64,000 nucleotides of DNA, taken from NCBI RefSeq assembly GCF_003363015.1, contig NZ_QRAP01000002.1:551756-615755 (forward strand), in the 5' to 3' direction. The notes below the pieces were generated by a model that saw nothing but the letters and a program-made list of their open reading frames with translations, did not search any database and had not been told where the DNA came from. The DNA is from Enterobacillus tribolii. GTDB taxonomy: Bacteria; Pseudomonadota; Gammaproteobacteria; Enterobacterales; Enterobacteriaceae. This document shows positions 17,958 to 27,088 of this stretch, piece by piece. The translations under genes and the position numbers were made by a program. Within the stretch, counting starts at the first letter, position 1; every line of letters begins with the position of its first letter.

Positions 17958-19343
17958 ATGAATGCCAAGGTGATTCAGCTGCGAACGACGGATGCGCCCC
18001 GGAAGTTTACCGACGTGGCGCCGGTGTTATTAACCGATCCGACGATGCAGGAGCGTAAGGAGAAAGTGCTGGAGCGGATGCGCGCTGAAGGTTTTGACGC
18101 GATCATTATTTATGCCGATAAAGAGCACGGAAGCAACTTTGAATATCTGACAGGCTTTATTCCCCGCTTTGAAGAGGGGCTTCTGCTTCTTGAAAAGAGC
18201 GGCGCGGCTACCGTAATTCTCGGCAATGAAAACCTGAAGATGGCAAAGTACTCACGCATCCCCGTTAACCTGAAGCATTGCCCTCATTTTTCATTACCGA
18301 ACCAGCCAATGAACCACGGGAAAGCGCTTGAAGTACTGTTCGAAGAAGCCGGCCTGGAGACGATGAATAAAATCGGCCTGGTGGGCTGGAAAATGTTCAC
18401 CTCGGCGCATGCCGACAACCGGAAGTATTTCGATTTGCCTTATTTCATCGTCGAGGCCGTGAAAAGCAGCGTGCCGGCTACGGCCGTGCTGGAGAATGCC
18501 ACCCATATTTTTATCCGCGGCGACGGCGCCAGGGCAACGAATAACGAGAATGAAATCGCCCATTATGAATATGGCGCAAACCTGGCGTCGAACTGCATTC
18601 TGGACGCCATGAACGCGGTTGAACCCGGCGTGCGTGAAACCGAGCTCGGCGGTTATCTGACGGCCGAAGGGCAGTACAACACCGTAGTAACCATCGCGGC
18701 GACGGGAGCGCGTTTTGAAAAAGCGAATCTGTACCCGACGTATAAAAAAGTTGAGCGGGGTTTTCCGCTGTCCATCACCACCGGGTTTAAAGGCGGGCTT
18801 TCCAGCCGGACGGGTTTTGTGATTTCAGAGGAAGGCGAACTCCCCGACGGCCAAAAAGACTACCTCGATCGCGTTGCCAAACCTTACTTTTCCGCCATCG
18901 CGACCTGGCTTGAGAACATCGCCGTCAACATGCCGGGCGGTGAACTTTACGATCTGATCGAAAGCGTGCTGCCGAAAGCAAAATATGGCTGGCACCTGAA
19001 TCCCGGCCATCTTGGCGCCGATGAAGAATGGATGTCATCACCCGTTTATCTCCATTCCGCCGAAACCCTGAAAAGCGGTATGATTCTGCAGATTGATATT
19101 ATTCCTTCCGTGCCGGGCTATGCCGGAACGGGGGCGGAAGAGTGTATCGCCCTTGCTGATGAGCCACTCCGGGAACGTATTAAGCAGGCATATCCGGCGC
19201 TGTGGGAGAGAATCACGGCACGCCGCCACTACATCACCAACGTACTCAATATCGCCCTGAGTAAAGACGTTTTACCACTCTCAAATACCGTGGCGTATTT
19301 ACGGCCGTTTTTCCTGGCTAAAGACAAATCTTTTACCTGTTAA
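17958..19343 (+). CDS. M24-fold (creatinase/aminopeptidase P-like) protein with altered metal site
   Basis: 461 residues: an N-terminal creatinase-type domain (RMRAEGFDAIIIYADKEHGS; LTGFIPRF) and a C-terminal pita-bread domain. Canonical M24 peptidases bind two metals through Asp, Asp, His, Glu, Glu. The block that normally reads IDxG...SD reads here SITTGFKGGLSSRTG, so both aspartates are lost. The segment QIDIIPS replaces the usual VEPG, while a glutamate remains in GAEECIAL. It may be a metal-independent hydrolase like creatinase, or a binding protein. GAGGT lies 8 bases before the chosen ATG; an ATG 15 bases upstream is possible. Cotranscribed with the DeoR-type gene. Confidence 0.82.
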   Translation: MNAKVIQLRTTDAPRKFTDVAPVLLTDPTMQERKEKVLERMRAEGFDAIIIYADKEHGSNFEYLTGFIPRFEEGLLLLEKSGAATVILGNENLKMAKYSRIPVNLKHCPHFSLPNQPMNHGKALEVLFEEAGLETMNKIGLVGWKMFTSAHADNRKYFDLPYFIVEAVKSSVPATAVLENATHIFIRGDGARATNNENEIAHYEYGANLASNCILDAMNAVEPGVRETELGGYLTAEGQYNTVVTIAATGARFEKANLYPTYKKVERGFPLSITTGFKGGLSSRTGFVISEEGELPDGQKDYLDRVAKPYFSAIATWLENIAVNMPGGELYDLIESVLPKAKYGWHLNPGHLGADEEWMSSPVYLHSAETLKSGMILQIDIIPSVPGYAGTGAEECIALADEPLRERIKQAYPALWERITARRHYITNVLNIALSKDVLPLSNTVAYLRPFFLAKDKSFTC

Positions 19344-19367
19344 CCGCACATACGCGAAAACGCTATG

Positions 19368-19391
19368 GAGCCGCCCTTGCCGGGGCGGCTC
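19368..19391 (+). terminator. Hairpin after the M24-family gene
   Basis: Perfect 9-bp stem GAGCCGCCC / GGGCGGCTC with a 6-base loop, 24 bases after the stop codon. No T-run, so termination is probable rather than certain. Confidence 0.65.
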
Positions 19392-19558
19392 TGCGCATGG
19401 CGATGGGATGTTTCTTATCGTGATAATAAGGCGCGGCGATAATCATTGGCTTCATCAACGGATGAAGAAGCGCGCTTCTTTTTTAATTCCCCGTAGTCAC
19501 CGTCTTTTGCCGGGGCTATGCTTACCTCTGAACTGATAACAACAACAGAGGCAATGTC

Positions 19559-19789
19559 ATGGATAAGGAACTACTGGAGGCGGGCTACCGCGTTTATACC
19601 GGTGAGAAAATCGATGTCTATTTCAACACGGCGATCTGCCAGCATTCGGGAAACTGTGTGCGCGGCAGCGCCAGGCTTTTCAACCTGAAGCGCAAACCGT
19701 GGATCATGCCGGACGAAGTGGATGTCGCAACGGTCGTGAAAGTCATTGATACCTGTCCGAGCGGTGCGCTGAAGTATCGCCATAACTAA
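19559..19789 (+). CDS. yjdI: YjdI, small divergent 4Fe-4S (Fer4_19) protein
   Basis: 76 residues, nearly identical to E. coli YjdI as I recall it ([40 protein letters not shown]). Cysteines in ICQHSGNC and TCPSG could hold an iron-sulfur cluster. The protein is cytosolic and its electron partner is unknown. yjdJ follows after 11 bases; the same pair occurs in E. coli, which supports a shared role. Confidence 0.95.
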   Translation: MDKELLEAGYRVYTGEKIDVYFNTAICQHSGNCVRGSARLFNLKRKPWIMPDEVDVATVVKVIDTCPSGALKYRHN

Positions 19790-19800
19790 GTGAGATAACG

Positions 19801-20073
19801 ATGGAAATATTGGAAGGCCACAACAAATTTTACGTTAACGACGCTCAGGGCACGCAGGTCGCTGAAATCGTTTTCGTACCGACCGGCGAGCATTTGAGCA
19901 TCATCGAGCATACGGACGTCGATCCCAGCCTGAAAGGGCAGGGCGTCGGTAAACAGCTGGTGGCGCGGGTGGTGGAGAAAATGCGCCGGGAGAACCGCAA
20001 GATTATTCCGCTGTGCCCGTTTGCGAAACACGAGTTTGACAACACGCGTGAGTATGACGATATTCGTGCGTAA
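19801..20073 (+). CDS. yjdJ: YjdJ, short GNAT-fold acetyltransferase
   Basis: 90 residues, like E. coli YjdJ. It carries the acetyl-CoA loop of mini-GNAT proteins, [19 protein letters not shown], and ends with the family's [12 protein letters not shown] block. It is about half the usual GNAT length, normal for this subgroup. The acceptor is unknown. A GAGATAACG stretch precedes the start and the gene is translationally close to yjdI. Confidence 0.94.
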   Translation: MEILEGHNKFYVNDAQGTQVAEIVFVPTGEHLSIIEHTDVDPSLKGQGVGKQLVARVVEKMRRENRKIIPLCPFAKHEFDNTREYDDIRA

Positions 20074-20489
20074 AACGGCGGACGCTGCTCTGAATGTGTT
20101 GATACAGGGAAGTATTAACATTGCGGCTATAATCATTATGGTTTCCCCAATTAATCAGACGGCCTTTTTCCCGGTTATCGATAGCGTACAAAAATTACTC
20201 ACTAAATATTTAATATCTCCTTAAATAAAACCGCTGGCTTTTTATTTTTTGCGTGCGAAATATTTTTCGCCCTAATGATTTACGTTAAGTTAACCCGATG
20301 GCTAAATTAAATTTCAAAAAATACAGCTAAGTTAACCGCTTATCGATGGTCATAAATTATTAATGATGAAAAATTTGTATTCCTGTTTATGATCGTCTAA
20401 ATAATACAGTGCAGCTGCAATGTAATATGTTTTAACATTTATTTGTGTCTTGAGTTAATTTGTCTTTTCATGTTACTGGAGATATTCCA
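20074..20489. other. AT-rich leader region of the bacteriocin-like genes
   Basis: About 415 bases, markedly AT-rich, typical of a regulated promoter for a secreted peptide. I see no gene on either strand. ATGTT-TT-AACAT at about 20428-20439 is a short inverted repeat close to the first peptide gene. No SOS box or clear Fur box was found by eye. Confidence 0.45.
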
Positions 20490-20711
20490 ATGAAAGAACT
20501 TACACATAGCGAAATTGAAGCCGTGAGTGGCGCTGGTTTTGTCAGTGATTTGATCAACAATGCGCTGGACGGCCCTGCGCGTGCGATTGGTGCCGCTATC
20601 GGTGAGTCCCTGGGGAAAAAGGTCAATCAGGTTGTTGATGGCGTTACCGGCGCGATTAATAAGGTATTTGAAGATATTTCATCGTTTATCGGTGGGATTT
20701 TCGGGCGCTAA
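20490..20711 (+). CDS. Bacteriocin/microcin-like peptide 1 with double-glycine-type leader
   Basis: 73 residues. The leader MKELTHSEIEAVSGA (1-15) resembles the CvaC leader and should be cut after Gly-Ala by a C39 peptidase, leaving a 58-residue peptide. The mature part has no cysteine and is amphipathic and glycine-rich (AIGAAIGESLGKK; SSFIGGIFGR), with GxxxG-like spacings, as in membrane-active class II microcins. GGAG stands 8 bases before the ATG. A second peptide gene follows after 41 bases, and a matching exporter lies convergently just beyond it. Antibacterial activity is an inference; a signalling or toxin-accessory role is possible. Confidence 0.82.
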   Translation: MKELTHSEIEAVSGAGFVSDLINNALDGPARAIGAAIGESLGKKVNQVVDGVTGAINKVFEDISSFIGGIFGR

Positions 20712-20752
20712 TAATATAGCCAAAAGATTATCCATTCGCATTGGGGTGTGGT

Positions 20753-21013
20753 ATGAGAGAATTAACGGTATATGAAGTTGAAGATATTAGCGGCGCCGGC
20801 CCTATTCAGGATTTCCTGACGAAAGGGGCTTCCGATATTGGCGGAATGATTGGTAATATCCTGGGCTCCGGTATTCTGGAAAGTCTTGGCGCCGATAACG
20901 TCAGCGCCCTGGGCAAAGATATCGGTAGCGTGCTGGGCCATACCGCAGGTGCGGTTATTGAAGGTGGCGTTTCCGCTTTCTTTAAAGAGCTGGGTATTGA
21001 CGTCGGTTGGTAA
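20753..21013 (+). CDS. Bacteriocin/microcin-like peptide 2 with double-glycine-type leader
   Basis: 86 residues. The leader MRELTVYEVEDISGA (1-15) is clearly related to that of peptide 1; the mature 71 residues are different, without cysteine, and very glycine-rich (DIGGMIGNILGSGILESLG; GAVIEGGVSAFF). Two dissimilar glycine-rich peptides with related leaders and one exporter recall two-component (class IIb) bacteriocins. GGGG and GTG lie upstream of the chosen ATG; a TTG 12 bases before it was rejected because it would lengthen the conserved leader. A strong terminator follows. Confidence 0.82.
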   Translation: MRELTVYEVEDISGAGPIQDFLTKGASDIGGMIGNILGSGILESLGADNVSALGKDIGSVLGHTAGAVIEGGVSAFFKELGIDVGW

Positions 21014-21037
21014 GACAAAAACAGATACCAAACAGAA

Positions 21038-21075
21038 TGCCGCAACGTACCGAAATACGTTGCGGCACTTTTTTA
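21038..21075 (+). terminator. Rho-independent terminator of the peptide genes
   Basis: Perfect 12-bp stem TGCCGCAACGTA / TACGTTGCGGCA, 6-base loop, then CTTTTTTATT. It lies between the peptide genes and the convergent ABC-exporter gene and overlaps the latter's stop codon. Confidence 0.93.
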
Positions 21076-23178
21076 TTCTCCCAGTTGAATAATGCGATCT
21101 GCGCTGGCAATTGTTGAAGGGCGGTGTGCGATAAAAATGCGGGTGATCTGTAAGGCGGAGATGGCGTTATTGATGTGCGCCTCGTTCTCCAGATCCAGAT
21201 GGCTGGTCGCTTCATCCAAAAACAGAATGCTGGGCTGACGGTACAGCGCCCTAGCAATCAGCATGCGCTGTTTCTGACCGCCGGAAAGGCTCCCGCCCAG
21301 TTCGCTGATCAGGGTTTCATAGCCCATCGGCATCTGCATGATCTCCGCATGGATATTGCTGTGCTCCGCGCAGGCGATAATGCGTTCCTCATCTTTCTGC
21401 ACGTCAAAGCAGGCGATATTGTCCGCGATAGAGCCGGCGAACAGCTTGTCATCCTGCAACACGCAGGCGATGCAGCTGCGGTAGTTGTTCAGGCCCACCG
21501 TGGTGATGTCCAGGCCGTCGATCAGCACGCTGCCCTGTGAAGGGGTCAGCAACCCTGACATCACCTTCATCAGCGTCGTTTTACCGATGCCGGAAGGGCC
21601 GGTGATCGCCACGCTTTCGCCTGCGGCAACGGAGATGTTCAGGCCGGCGAAAATCGGTTTGGAGAGGTTGTCATAGCGAAACGCCACGTCGCGGGCTTCG
21701 AAGGCGACGCCCTGGTTCGGCAATATTAACTGCCGGGCCGGCAACTGCTGCTCCGCATCGGTGAAGACGATGTCGGCCACGCGATCGCTGTGCAGTGCCA
21801 GCATCCGCAGTTGAAGCGCCATGTTGATCAGGTTGGCGGCGCGCTCGGAAAACTGGCCGCGATAGGCATTGAAGGCGACGAACATCCCCAGCGTCATATT
21901 TCCGTCGATCACCATCGACGCGCCCAGCCACAGGATCACGATCTGATCCACGGTGCTGATCAGGGCGTTTACCCCGCTGAACAGCATATCCAGCTTGGTG
22001 AGGCGGATCCCGGCGTTGGTGGTGTCGATGTTCAGGTTCAGCCAGAACTGCGAGCGCGTGGCGGAAAGCCCCAGCGCCTTGAGCGTGCTGATGCCGTACA
22101 GCGTTTCCATAAAGTGCGAGTTGGCCTTGGCGCCTTTGACGATCTGCTCCTCCGTCGCCTCGCGGTAACGGTTGTAGGTGGCGAGGCGCAGAATCATATA
22201 CAGCGTGGTGAACCCGACCACCACCCACATCAGCCAGCCCCCGTAGAGCATCATCATTATCAGCAGGCCGATCGACATCAGGCTGTCGATGATGCCGTTG
22301 ACGATGTTGGTGGTCAGCGTGGTGCGAATGGTGTCGAGCGAGCCGAAGCGTGCCTGAATATCGCCCAGCCGGCGCTTTTCGAAATAGGCGAGGGGAAGCC
22401 TGAGCAGATGATCGAACAGCCCGGCCTTCCACTGCACGTCGATTAATGCGCCCATCACCAGCGAGGTCCAGGCGCGCAGCATGCTGATGAAGGTGCGGAA
22501 AAGGATAAAGGACAACAGCCCGATGCAGATGAGCGCCAGCAGATCGTGATCTTTTGCAAAGATGACGTGGTCCATGACCAACTGGGTGCCGATCGGCGTC
22601 AGCAGGTTGATGGCTTCGATCACCAGCGAGAAACAGAAGATCTTGATGAGGAATCCCGGCAGGCCGGTGACGTTACGCATCAGCTTCGTGAAGCTCAGGT
22701 TCGTGCGTTGCTTCACGCGGGAAAATTCGCTGTCGGGCCACAGTTCGAGGGCGACGCCGGTGAAGTGTTGCGACATCTCGCCCAGGCCGATCGTGCGCCG
22801 GCCAAAGGCCGGATCGTGAATGATAAAGCTGGAACGCCTCACCGCGACCAGCACCACAAAGTGGCTCATATCCCAGTGCAAAATGCAGGGCGTTTTCAGC
22901 TGGCGCAGCTCATCGAGCGACAGCGACAGCGCGCGGGTTTTCATACGCAACTGCGCTGCGATGTTTACCAGCAGCCCCAGCGTCGCGCCATGGGAGGAAA
23001 TGCCGAAGCGCTGGCGCAGGTTAAACAGATCGATATCCATGCCGTGGTAACGGCATACCATCGTCAGGCTTGCCAGGCCGCACTCCGAGGCTTCGGTCTG
23101 GATTACCTGCGGCACCTTGCGCCGGAAGCCGAAGTTCAGGCGGTTTCTGATTTCATTAAAGTGCGTTTGATTCATCAA
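21073..23178 (-). CDS. Peptidase-containing ABC exporter (CvaB-like, C39)
   Basis: 701 residues: an N-terminal C39 peptidase with Cys33 (QTEASECGL), His106 (DMSHFVVL) and Asp122 (HDPAFG); a membrane domain of about six segments; and an ATPase with Walker A GPSGIGKT (527-534), signature LSGGQ (631-635), Walker B LFLDEAT (652-658) and switch His685. It should cut double-glycine-type leaders and pump the mature peptides through the inner membrane with the HlyD-type adaptor and TolC. Its start overlaps the end of the adaptor gene by 23 bases, so the two are translationally coupled. The two peptide genes converge on it. Confidence 0.95.
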   Translation of the reverse strand: MMNQTHFNEIRNRLNFGFRRKVPQVIQTEASECGLASLTMVCRYHGMDIDLFNLRQRFGISSHGATLGLLVNIAAQLRMKTRALSLSLDELRQLKTPCILHWDMSHFVVLVAVRRSSFIIHDPAFGRRTIGLGEMSQHFTGVALELWPDSEFSRVKQRTNLSFTKLMRNVTGLPGFLIKIFCFSLVIEAINLLTPIGTQLVMDHVIFAKDHDLLALICIGLLSFILFRTFISMLRAWTSLVMGALIDVQWKAGLFDHLLRLPLAYFEKRRLGDIQARFGSLDTIRTTLTTNIVNGIIDSLMSIGLLIMMMLYGGWLMWVVVGFTTLYMILRLATYNRYREATEEQIVKGAKANSHFMETLYGISTLKALGLSATRSQFWLNLNIDTTNAGIRLTKLDMLFSGVNALISTVDQIVILWLGASMVIDGNMTLGMFVAFNAYRGQFSERAANLINMALQLRMLALHSDRVADIVFTDAEQQLPARQLILPNQGVAFEARDVAFRYDNLSKPIFAGLNISVAAGESVAITGPSGIGKTTLMKVMSGLLTPSQGSVLIDGLDITTVGLNNYRSCIACVLQDDKLFAGSIADNIACFDVQKDEERIIACAEHSNIHAEIMQMPMGYETLISELGGSLSGGQKQRMLIARALYRQPSILFLDEATSHLDLENEAHINNAISALQITRIFIAHRPSTIASADRIIQLGE

Positions 23179-24460
23179 TAGGCCCCATCACGCTTTTTCT
23201 GATGTCGTAGAAAGGAGAGAACATCCACTGGTACAGCGGACGTTTTTCGAGGAACAGCGTGACCTGTGCCTTCAGGCCGTTAGAGAGCGTCAGCGGCCCT
23301 CCCTGATAGCGGAAACTGTCGTTTTTCAGCGTGACCATCACCTTGTAATAAGGCTCGCTGATGCCGCCGGAGGCGGTTTGCGGAATGTTGTTGTAGAGCG
23401 CCATCTCCTGGGGCGAAGCCGGAACGTTGGAGATTGACGCGATCCGACCGGGAAACTGACCGAACTTCTCAAACGGGAACGCTTCGTAACGGATGTTGAC
23501 GCTGTCACCGGCGTGTACGTAGGGCAGGCTGCTGTTCGGCAGCCAGAGCAGCAGCATATAGTTGTGCTCGCCGGCGGGCGTGAGCTGGGCCAGGCTGTCG
23601 TTGGCTTTGACCATCTGCCCCTGGGTGACGCTCATGTTCTCGATCTTGCCGCTGCTGGGGGCGTTGATATACAACATTCCGCCGGCGTCGGCCTCCGCCA
23701 GCTGGCGCTGCAGGTCGCTGCGCTGGTAGAGGTACTGCGAGATCTGGTTATCGAAGTCGGCCGAGCGTGTAGAGAGCTCGCTTTCCAGCGTCGCCATCTG
23801 CAACCCTTCCTGAATAACCTGGGTATTCAGGCTTTGGTAGATGCTTTGCTGCTGGTAATAGAGGTAGCGCTGATTATTAAGCTGGTCTTTGTTGATCAAT
23901 CCCTTCCGTTGGTAGTCGGTGTAGTTGGTCATGGTATTGCGCATCTCTTCCATGCCCGTAGCGGCATTCGCAACCAGAGTCTGCGATTTCTGATGATTGG
24001 CGCGGTATTTTTCCAGCTGACGCCGGAGATTATCCAACGTGACGGCTTTATTCTCCTGAAGCTTAATAATAATTCCGTCAATTTGCGTCAGCTGATTATT
24101 TATTGCTTTCAGCGCGGTCGCACTGACGTTTCCGGAGCTGGTGGTCCGGCTGACGTCTATTTGATAAAGCGGTTGTCCTTTGGCTACGCTGTCGCCGGCG
24201 TTAACCCATTTTTTAATAATGAATCCTTGTTGCGGAGAAAAAACGGTTATGGGATGCGGTTGAGAGAGCACTTCGCCATTGACATTAATTCTGCGGGTAT
24301 AATTTCCGAAGATAATAATAGCCAGCAACAGAATAAAAAACATCAGCGACAGCGCGGCTACGCTGCGTGATGAGTACCCGGAAATCAGCAGTGCCTTTCC
24401 CAACCATTTTGCTTTAGCGTATTCAACCGCTTCCTGACGGAATAGTTGATTTCTGCTCAT
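23156..24460 (-). CDS. HlyD-family membrane fusion adaptor (CvaA-like)
   Basis: 434 residues: a single N-terminal membrane anchor (about 34-52, VAALSLMFFILLLAIIIFG), a lipoyl half-motif, a long coiled coil (about 115-260), the second lipoyl half (GGMLYINAPSSGKIENMSVTQGQMV) and a beta-barrel domain. It bridges the ABC exporter to TolC in the periplasm. It is the first gene of the adaptor-exporter pair. No tolC homologue is in the window; the chromosomal TolC would serve. Confidence 0.93.
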   Translation of the reverse strand: MSRNQLFRQEAVEYAKAKWLGKALLISGYSSRSVAALSLMFFILLLAIIIFGNYTRRINVNGEVLSQPHPITVFSPQQGFIIKKWVNAGDSVAKGQPLYQIDVSRTTSSGNVSATALKAINNQLTQIDGIIIKLQENKAVTLDNLRRQLEKYRANHQKSQTLVANAATGMEEMRNTMTNYTDYQRKGLINKDQLNNQRYLYYQQQSIYQSLNTQVIQEGLQMATLESELSTRSADFDNQISQYLYQRSDLQRQLAEADAGGMLYINAPSSGKIENMSVTQGQMVKANDSLAQLTPAGEHNYMLLLWLPNSSLPYVHAGDSVNIRYEAFPFEKFGQFPGRIASISNVPASPQEMALYNNIPQTASGGISEPYYKVMVTLKNDSFRYQGGPLTLSNGLKAQVTLFLEKRPLYQWMFSPFYDIRKSVMGPIDESNAL

Positions 24461-24777
24461 ATCTGTTTCGCTCCATATAATTATGAATTATGGTGCTAAC
24501 GTAAATTTTTGGACTTATAACGTGCGTGTGGTTAATGAATAAACTGAAGAGTGACGGCAATATATTTCATTTATATTGCAGTCATCTTTTTTCGGCTCTA
24601 TAGATAAATGCGATGTCAATAAATTTGCGTTAGTGTCGCCCTGTTGCTGTGTCGGTTAATTACACCATAGTCGTATTTTTTATCAGGTACAAACGCTGCT
24701 GGGAATAAGTTTATTAAAATAGATTTATACGGATTTAAAACGGATGGGTTCAGGCTGGGCGACGAGGGGGAAATGTT
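24461..24777. other. Intergenic region upstream of the adaptor gene
   Basis: AT-rich stretch without a recognisable gene on either strand. It should carry the promoter of the adaptor-exporter operon on the minus strand. No immunity-like reading frame was found. Confidence 0.45.
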
Positions 24778-24809
24778 GGCAGCGCACCGCCGTCCTGCGG
24801 CGCGCTGCC
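24778..24809 (-). terminator. Hairpin at the end of gss
   Basis: GGCAGCGCACCGC / GCGGCGCGCTGCC form a 13-bp stem with one mismatch and a 6-base loop, 8 bases beyond the gss stop codon. No strong T-run follows on the minus strand. Confidence 0.6.
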
Positions 24810-24816
24810 TGAGCGG

Positions 24817-26691
24817 TTACTGCATAAAGTCTTTATCCTTTACGACGATCAACGGCTCAATATCACTCTCTTTCTTTATCACCAACGATTCATCGCCGCG
24901 CAGGCAGGTGCCGCCGTAGCTGCCGCCGACGGTGAAAGTGCAAACCTGGATGTATTTCCCGCTTACGTTTGGCAAGCACCACAGCTGCTGGTAGATATTT
25001 TTGCGGTCGGAGAAATTGCCGCTGGTTTTGTCCAGCAGCTCGTCGTGGTGGCTGATGAGATCGATATTACTGCCGCAGCGGCCCGAAATGGGCTTGACAG
25101 CATAACCGGTTTTCGACAGTTCGTCGTTGACGCTGAAGTCGGTGTCCAGCAAATACCGGTGATGCGGGAACAGCGACCACAATACCGGGAGAATAGCTTT
25201 GTTGCCGGGGACTACCGTCCACAGCGGTTCGAAGACCATCACTTCCGGGCGCAGCAGAACGTCGATCAGGCGCACCTCGTTCTCCGGATGCCCGGTGCGG
25301 ATCGGGACGGCGGCGTATTCCGTTTCACTGACTTCGCGAACCTGCTCAATGGCCGTCTCCCAGGCCCAGGTTTTCCATACGCAGTTGACTAACCGCCCGT
25401 CGGCATCGATCAGTTGCCCGGTGGCGTCCCAGCGCAGCTCATCCAGGCCGTAAAGGATTTTGCTTTCAAACCCGGCCTGCGTCAGCGCGCGCTGCATAAA
25501 CAGCGCGTGATAGTTCTCCTCCAGATCCTTGTCCTGCATGATATGCACGAACGGACGGGCGCGGCTGTGTTTCCAGGCATCGGCCAGTTCGCTGAGCAAG
25601 TCTTCCGCCGGGTTGTGGCCCGTGCCGGTGTAGCCCTGTTTGGCCCACTGCTCAAGGATGATGCCGCCTTCCGTATGGCAGGAGGCCGAGTCGGCATTGT
25701 ATTCGTAGACCTTCAGCCCCCGTTCGTCCATACAAAAATCCATGCGGCCGGTGATCATATGGTGACGCCGGCGCTGCCATGAAAGCCGCAGACGGGGCCA
25801 GAGGATTTTGGGGATGTCGAACAGCGCCAGCAGGTTGTCGTCCTTCATGACCTTATCGGTGGCGTGCAGGTACATCAGATGCAGCTCGTTGGTCGCTTTG
25901 ATCAGCTCCTGCTCGGCGCTTTTCGAGATGGTGAAATACTGGCACGGGTCCTGATTGATGACGTGGCCGTTGGCGCGTACGTAGGCGAGTTGCAACGGAT
26001 CCTGCTCATTAAGCCATTTCCCGTCGAATTGCCCTTTGTCCTCCAGGCGCGCGCCGTGGATCGCCATCGCTTTTTCCGGCAGGACGGGCTGCGGCAGGCT
26101 GTAGCGCGTATCCCCGTGCTGATTCATCCAGCCGAGAATCGTCGTGTCGTCAAAGGTATCTTCGATCGTGTAGTTTCCGTCGCTGACTACCAGGTTAAGT
26201 TCGCGCGTCCACTGCTGCCCCTGCGGCAACGGTTGGTGGATGACGTTTTGCTCTGCGATGCGAACCTTGTTGCCCGCCAGTTGCGTGATCACCGCGACGT
26301 GGCCGGTGTCCTTAAACTCGCCGCCTTTCTGCCAGATCAGCAGCGAACCGACGAGCGGAGGCTGCCGGGAACCGTTGGCGAAAGCATGCAAAGGATGAAT
26401 GTTGTCGTTGACGACCTCGCGCAGGAAGCGCAGCGAAAATATCTCGTAGGCCATGCCCACGTCGGTGAAAACATAACCGTAGGTGAGGAAGAGAAAGCGG
26501 CGGGCGAACTCAACGCACTGCCATTTGTGCCCCATGTATTCGTTGCCGATGTAGCTGTAAAAAGAGGCGTCATCGGGATAGTTTTGGGGATCTAAACTGC
26601 TGTAATTCGATGAATAAATTGCCACGCCGCCGGGGGCGTACCCTAACAGCGTGCCGAAAGGGGCATCGCTGCCCGTTGTACCTTTGCTCAT
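24817..26691 (-). CDS. gss: Bifunctional glutathionylspermidine synthetase/amidase
   Basis: 624 residues, collinear with E. coli Gss (Gsp). The N-terminal CHAP-type amidase keeps the catalytic Cys59 (HKWQCVEFARR), His131 (DTGHVAVI) and Glu147 region. The C-terminal ATP-grasp synthetase shows MITGRMDFCMDERGLKVYEYN, RCGSNIDL and TFTVGGSYGG. The enzyme joins glutathione to spermidine with ATP and also hydrolyses the conjugate. Full length and motifs are intact. It lies upstream of the bacteriocin exporter on the same strand, but a hairpin and a gap separate them, so the neighbourhood is probably coincidental. Confidence 0.96.
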   Translation of the reverse strand: MSKGTTGSDAPFGTLLGYAPGGVAIYSSNYSSLDPQNYPDDASFYSYIGNEYMGHKWQCVEFARRFLFLTYGYVFTDVGMAYEIFSLRFLREVVNDNIHPLHAFANGSRQPPLVGSLLIWQKGGEFKDTGHVAVITQLAGNKVRIAEQNVIHQPLPQGQQWTRELNLVVSDGNYTIEDTFDDTTILGWMNQHGDTRYSLPQPVLPEKAMAIHGARLEDKGQFDGKWLNEQDPLQLAYVRANGHVINQDPCQYFTISKSAEQELIKATNELHLMYLHATDKVMKDDNLLALFDIPKILWPRLRLSWQRRRHHMITGRMDFCMDERGLKVYEYNADSASCHTEGGIILEQWAKQGYTGTGHNPAEDLLSELADAWKHSRARPFVHIMQDKDLEENYHALFMQRALTQAGFESKILYGLDELRWDATGQLIDADGRLVNCVWKTWAWETAIEQVREVSETEYAAVPIRTGHPENEVRLIDVLLRPEVMVFEPLWTVVPGNKAILPVLWSLFPHHRYLLDTDFSVNDELSKTGYAVKPISGRCGSNIDLISHHDELLDKTSGNFSDRKNIYQQLWCLPNVSGKYIQVCTFTVGGSYGGTCLRGDESLVIKKESDIEPLIVVKDKDFMQ

Positions 26692-27084
26692 GAAACTGAC
26701 CTCGAAATAATGCCGCCTGAGCAGGTGGATAGGGAGAGTTCCTCTTAGAATTCTGCTCCAGGCAATGACCTGCCAGAGGTGGCTTTATGATAGCACTCCT
26801 GTTTCCGGCGCAGCGGAAATTTACACCTGCGGCGCCGGGCGATCGCACTTAATTCATTGGTTATGGCTATTCAGTATGGAGGGCTATGTGGCGGATCCGG
26901 CACAGCCGTCCGGCGGGATGAATCTGGTATGAACCGGGACCGTCACCGGAAGGCGAGTTCCGGAAAGGCTGAATAAATCATAGCGGCAGGATGCGCCGGC
27001 GCTGTATCGGCACCGATGACCCGGCAGCGCCTGAATACGTCATAAACAGACGGACTTATCGCTTTTACCTATCAGTTTTACCTA
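26692..27084. other. Intergenic region between gss and the sigma-54 activator
   Basis: About 390 bases. It contains GC-rich short inverted segments around 26890-27040 but no structure I can name and no gene. A tandem 13-bp duplication (TTTTACCTATCAG at 27063-27075 and 27076-27088) runs into the end of the regulator gene. Confidence 0.45.
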
Positions 27085-27088
27085 TCAG
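27063..27088. repeat. Tandem 13-bp duplication
   Basis: Two exact head-to-tail copies of TTTTACCTATCAG. The second copy includes the stop codon of the minus-strand regulator gene. Confidence 0.9.

Noticed and set aside
20054..20224. Hydrophobic frame overlapping the end of yjdJ, considered as a bacteriocin immunity gene
   Set aside because: It begins inside yjdJ without a ribosome site, and its codon use is poor; immunity proteins usually lie beside the peptide genes in the same operon.
26690..27085. Riboswitch-like GC-rich folded region between gss and the regulator gene
   Set aside because: No conserved core of cobalamin or other known riboswitches is visible and no suitable gene follows.
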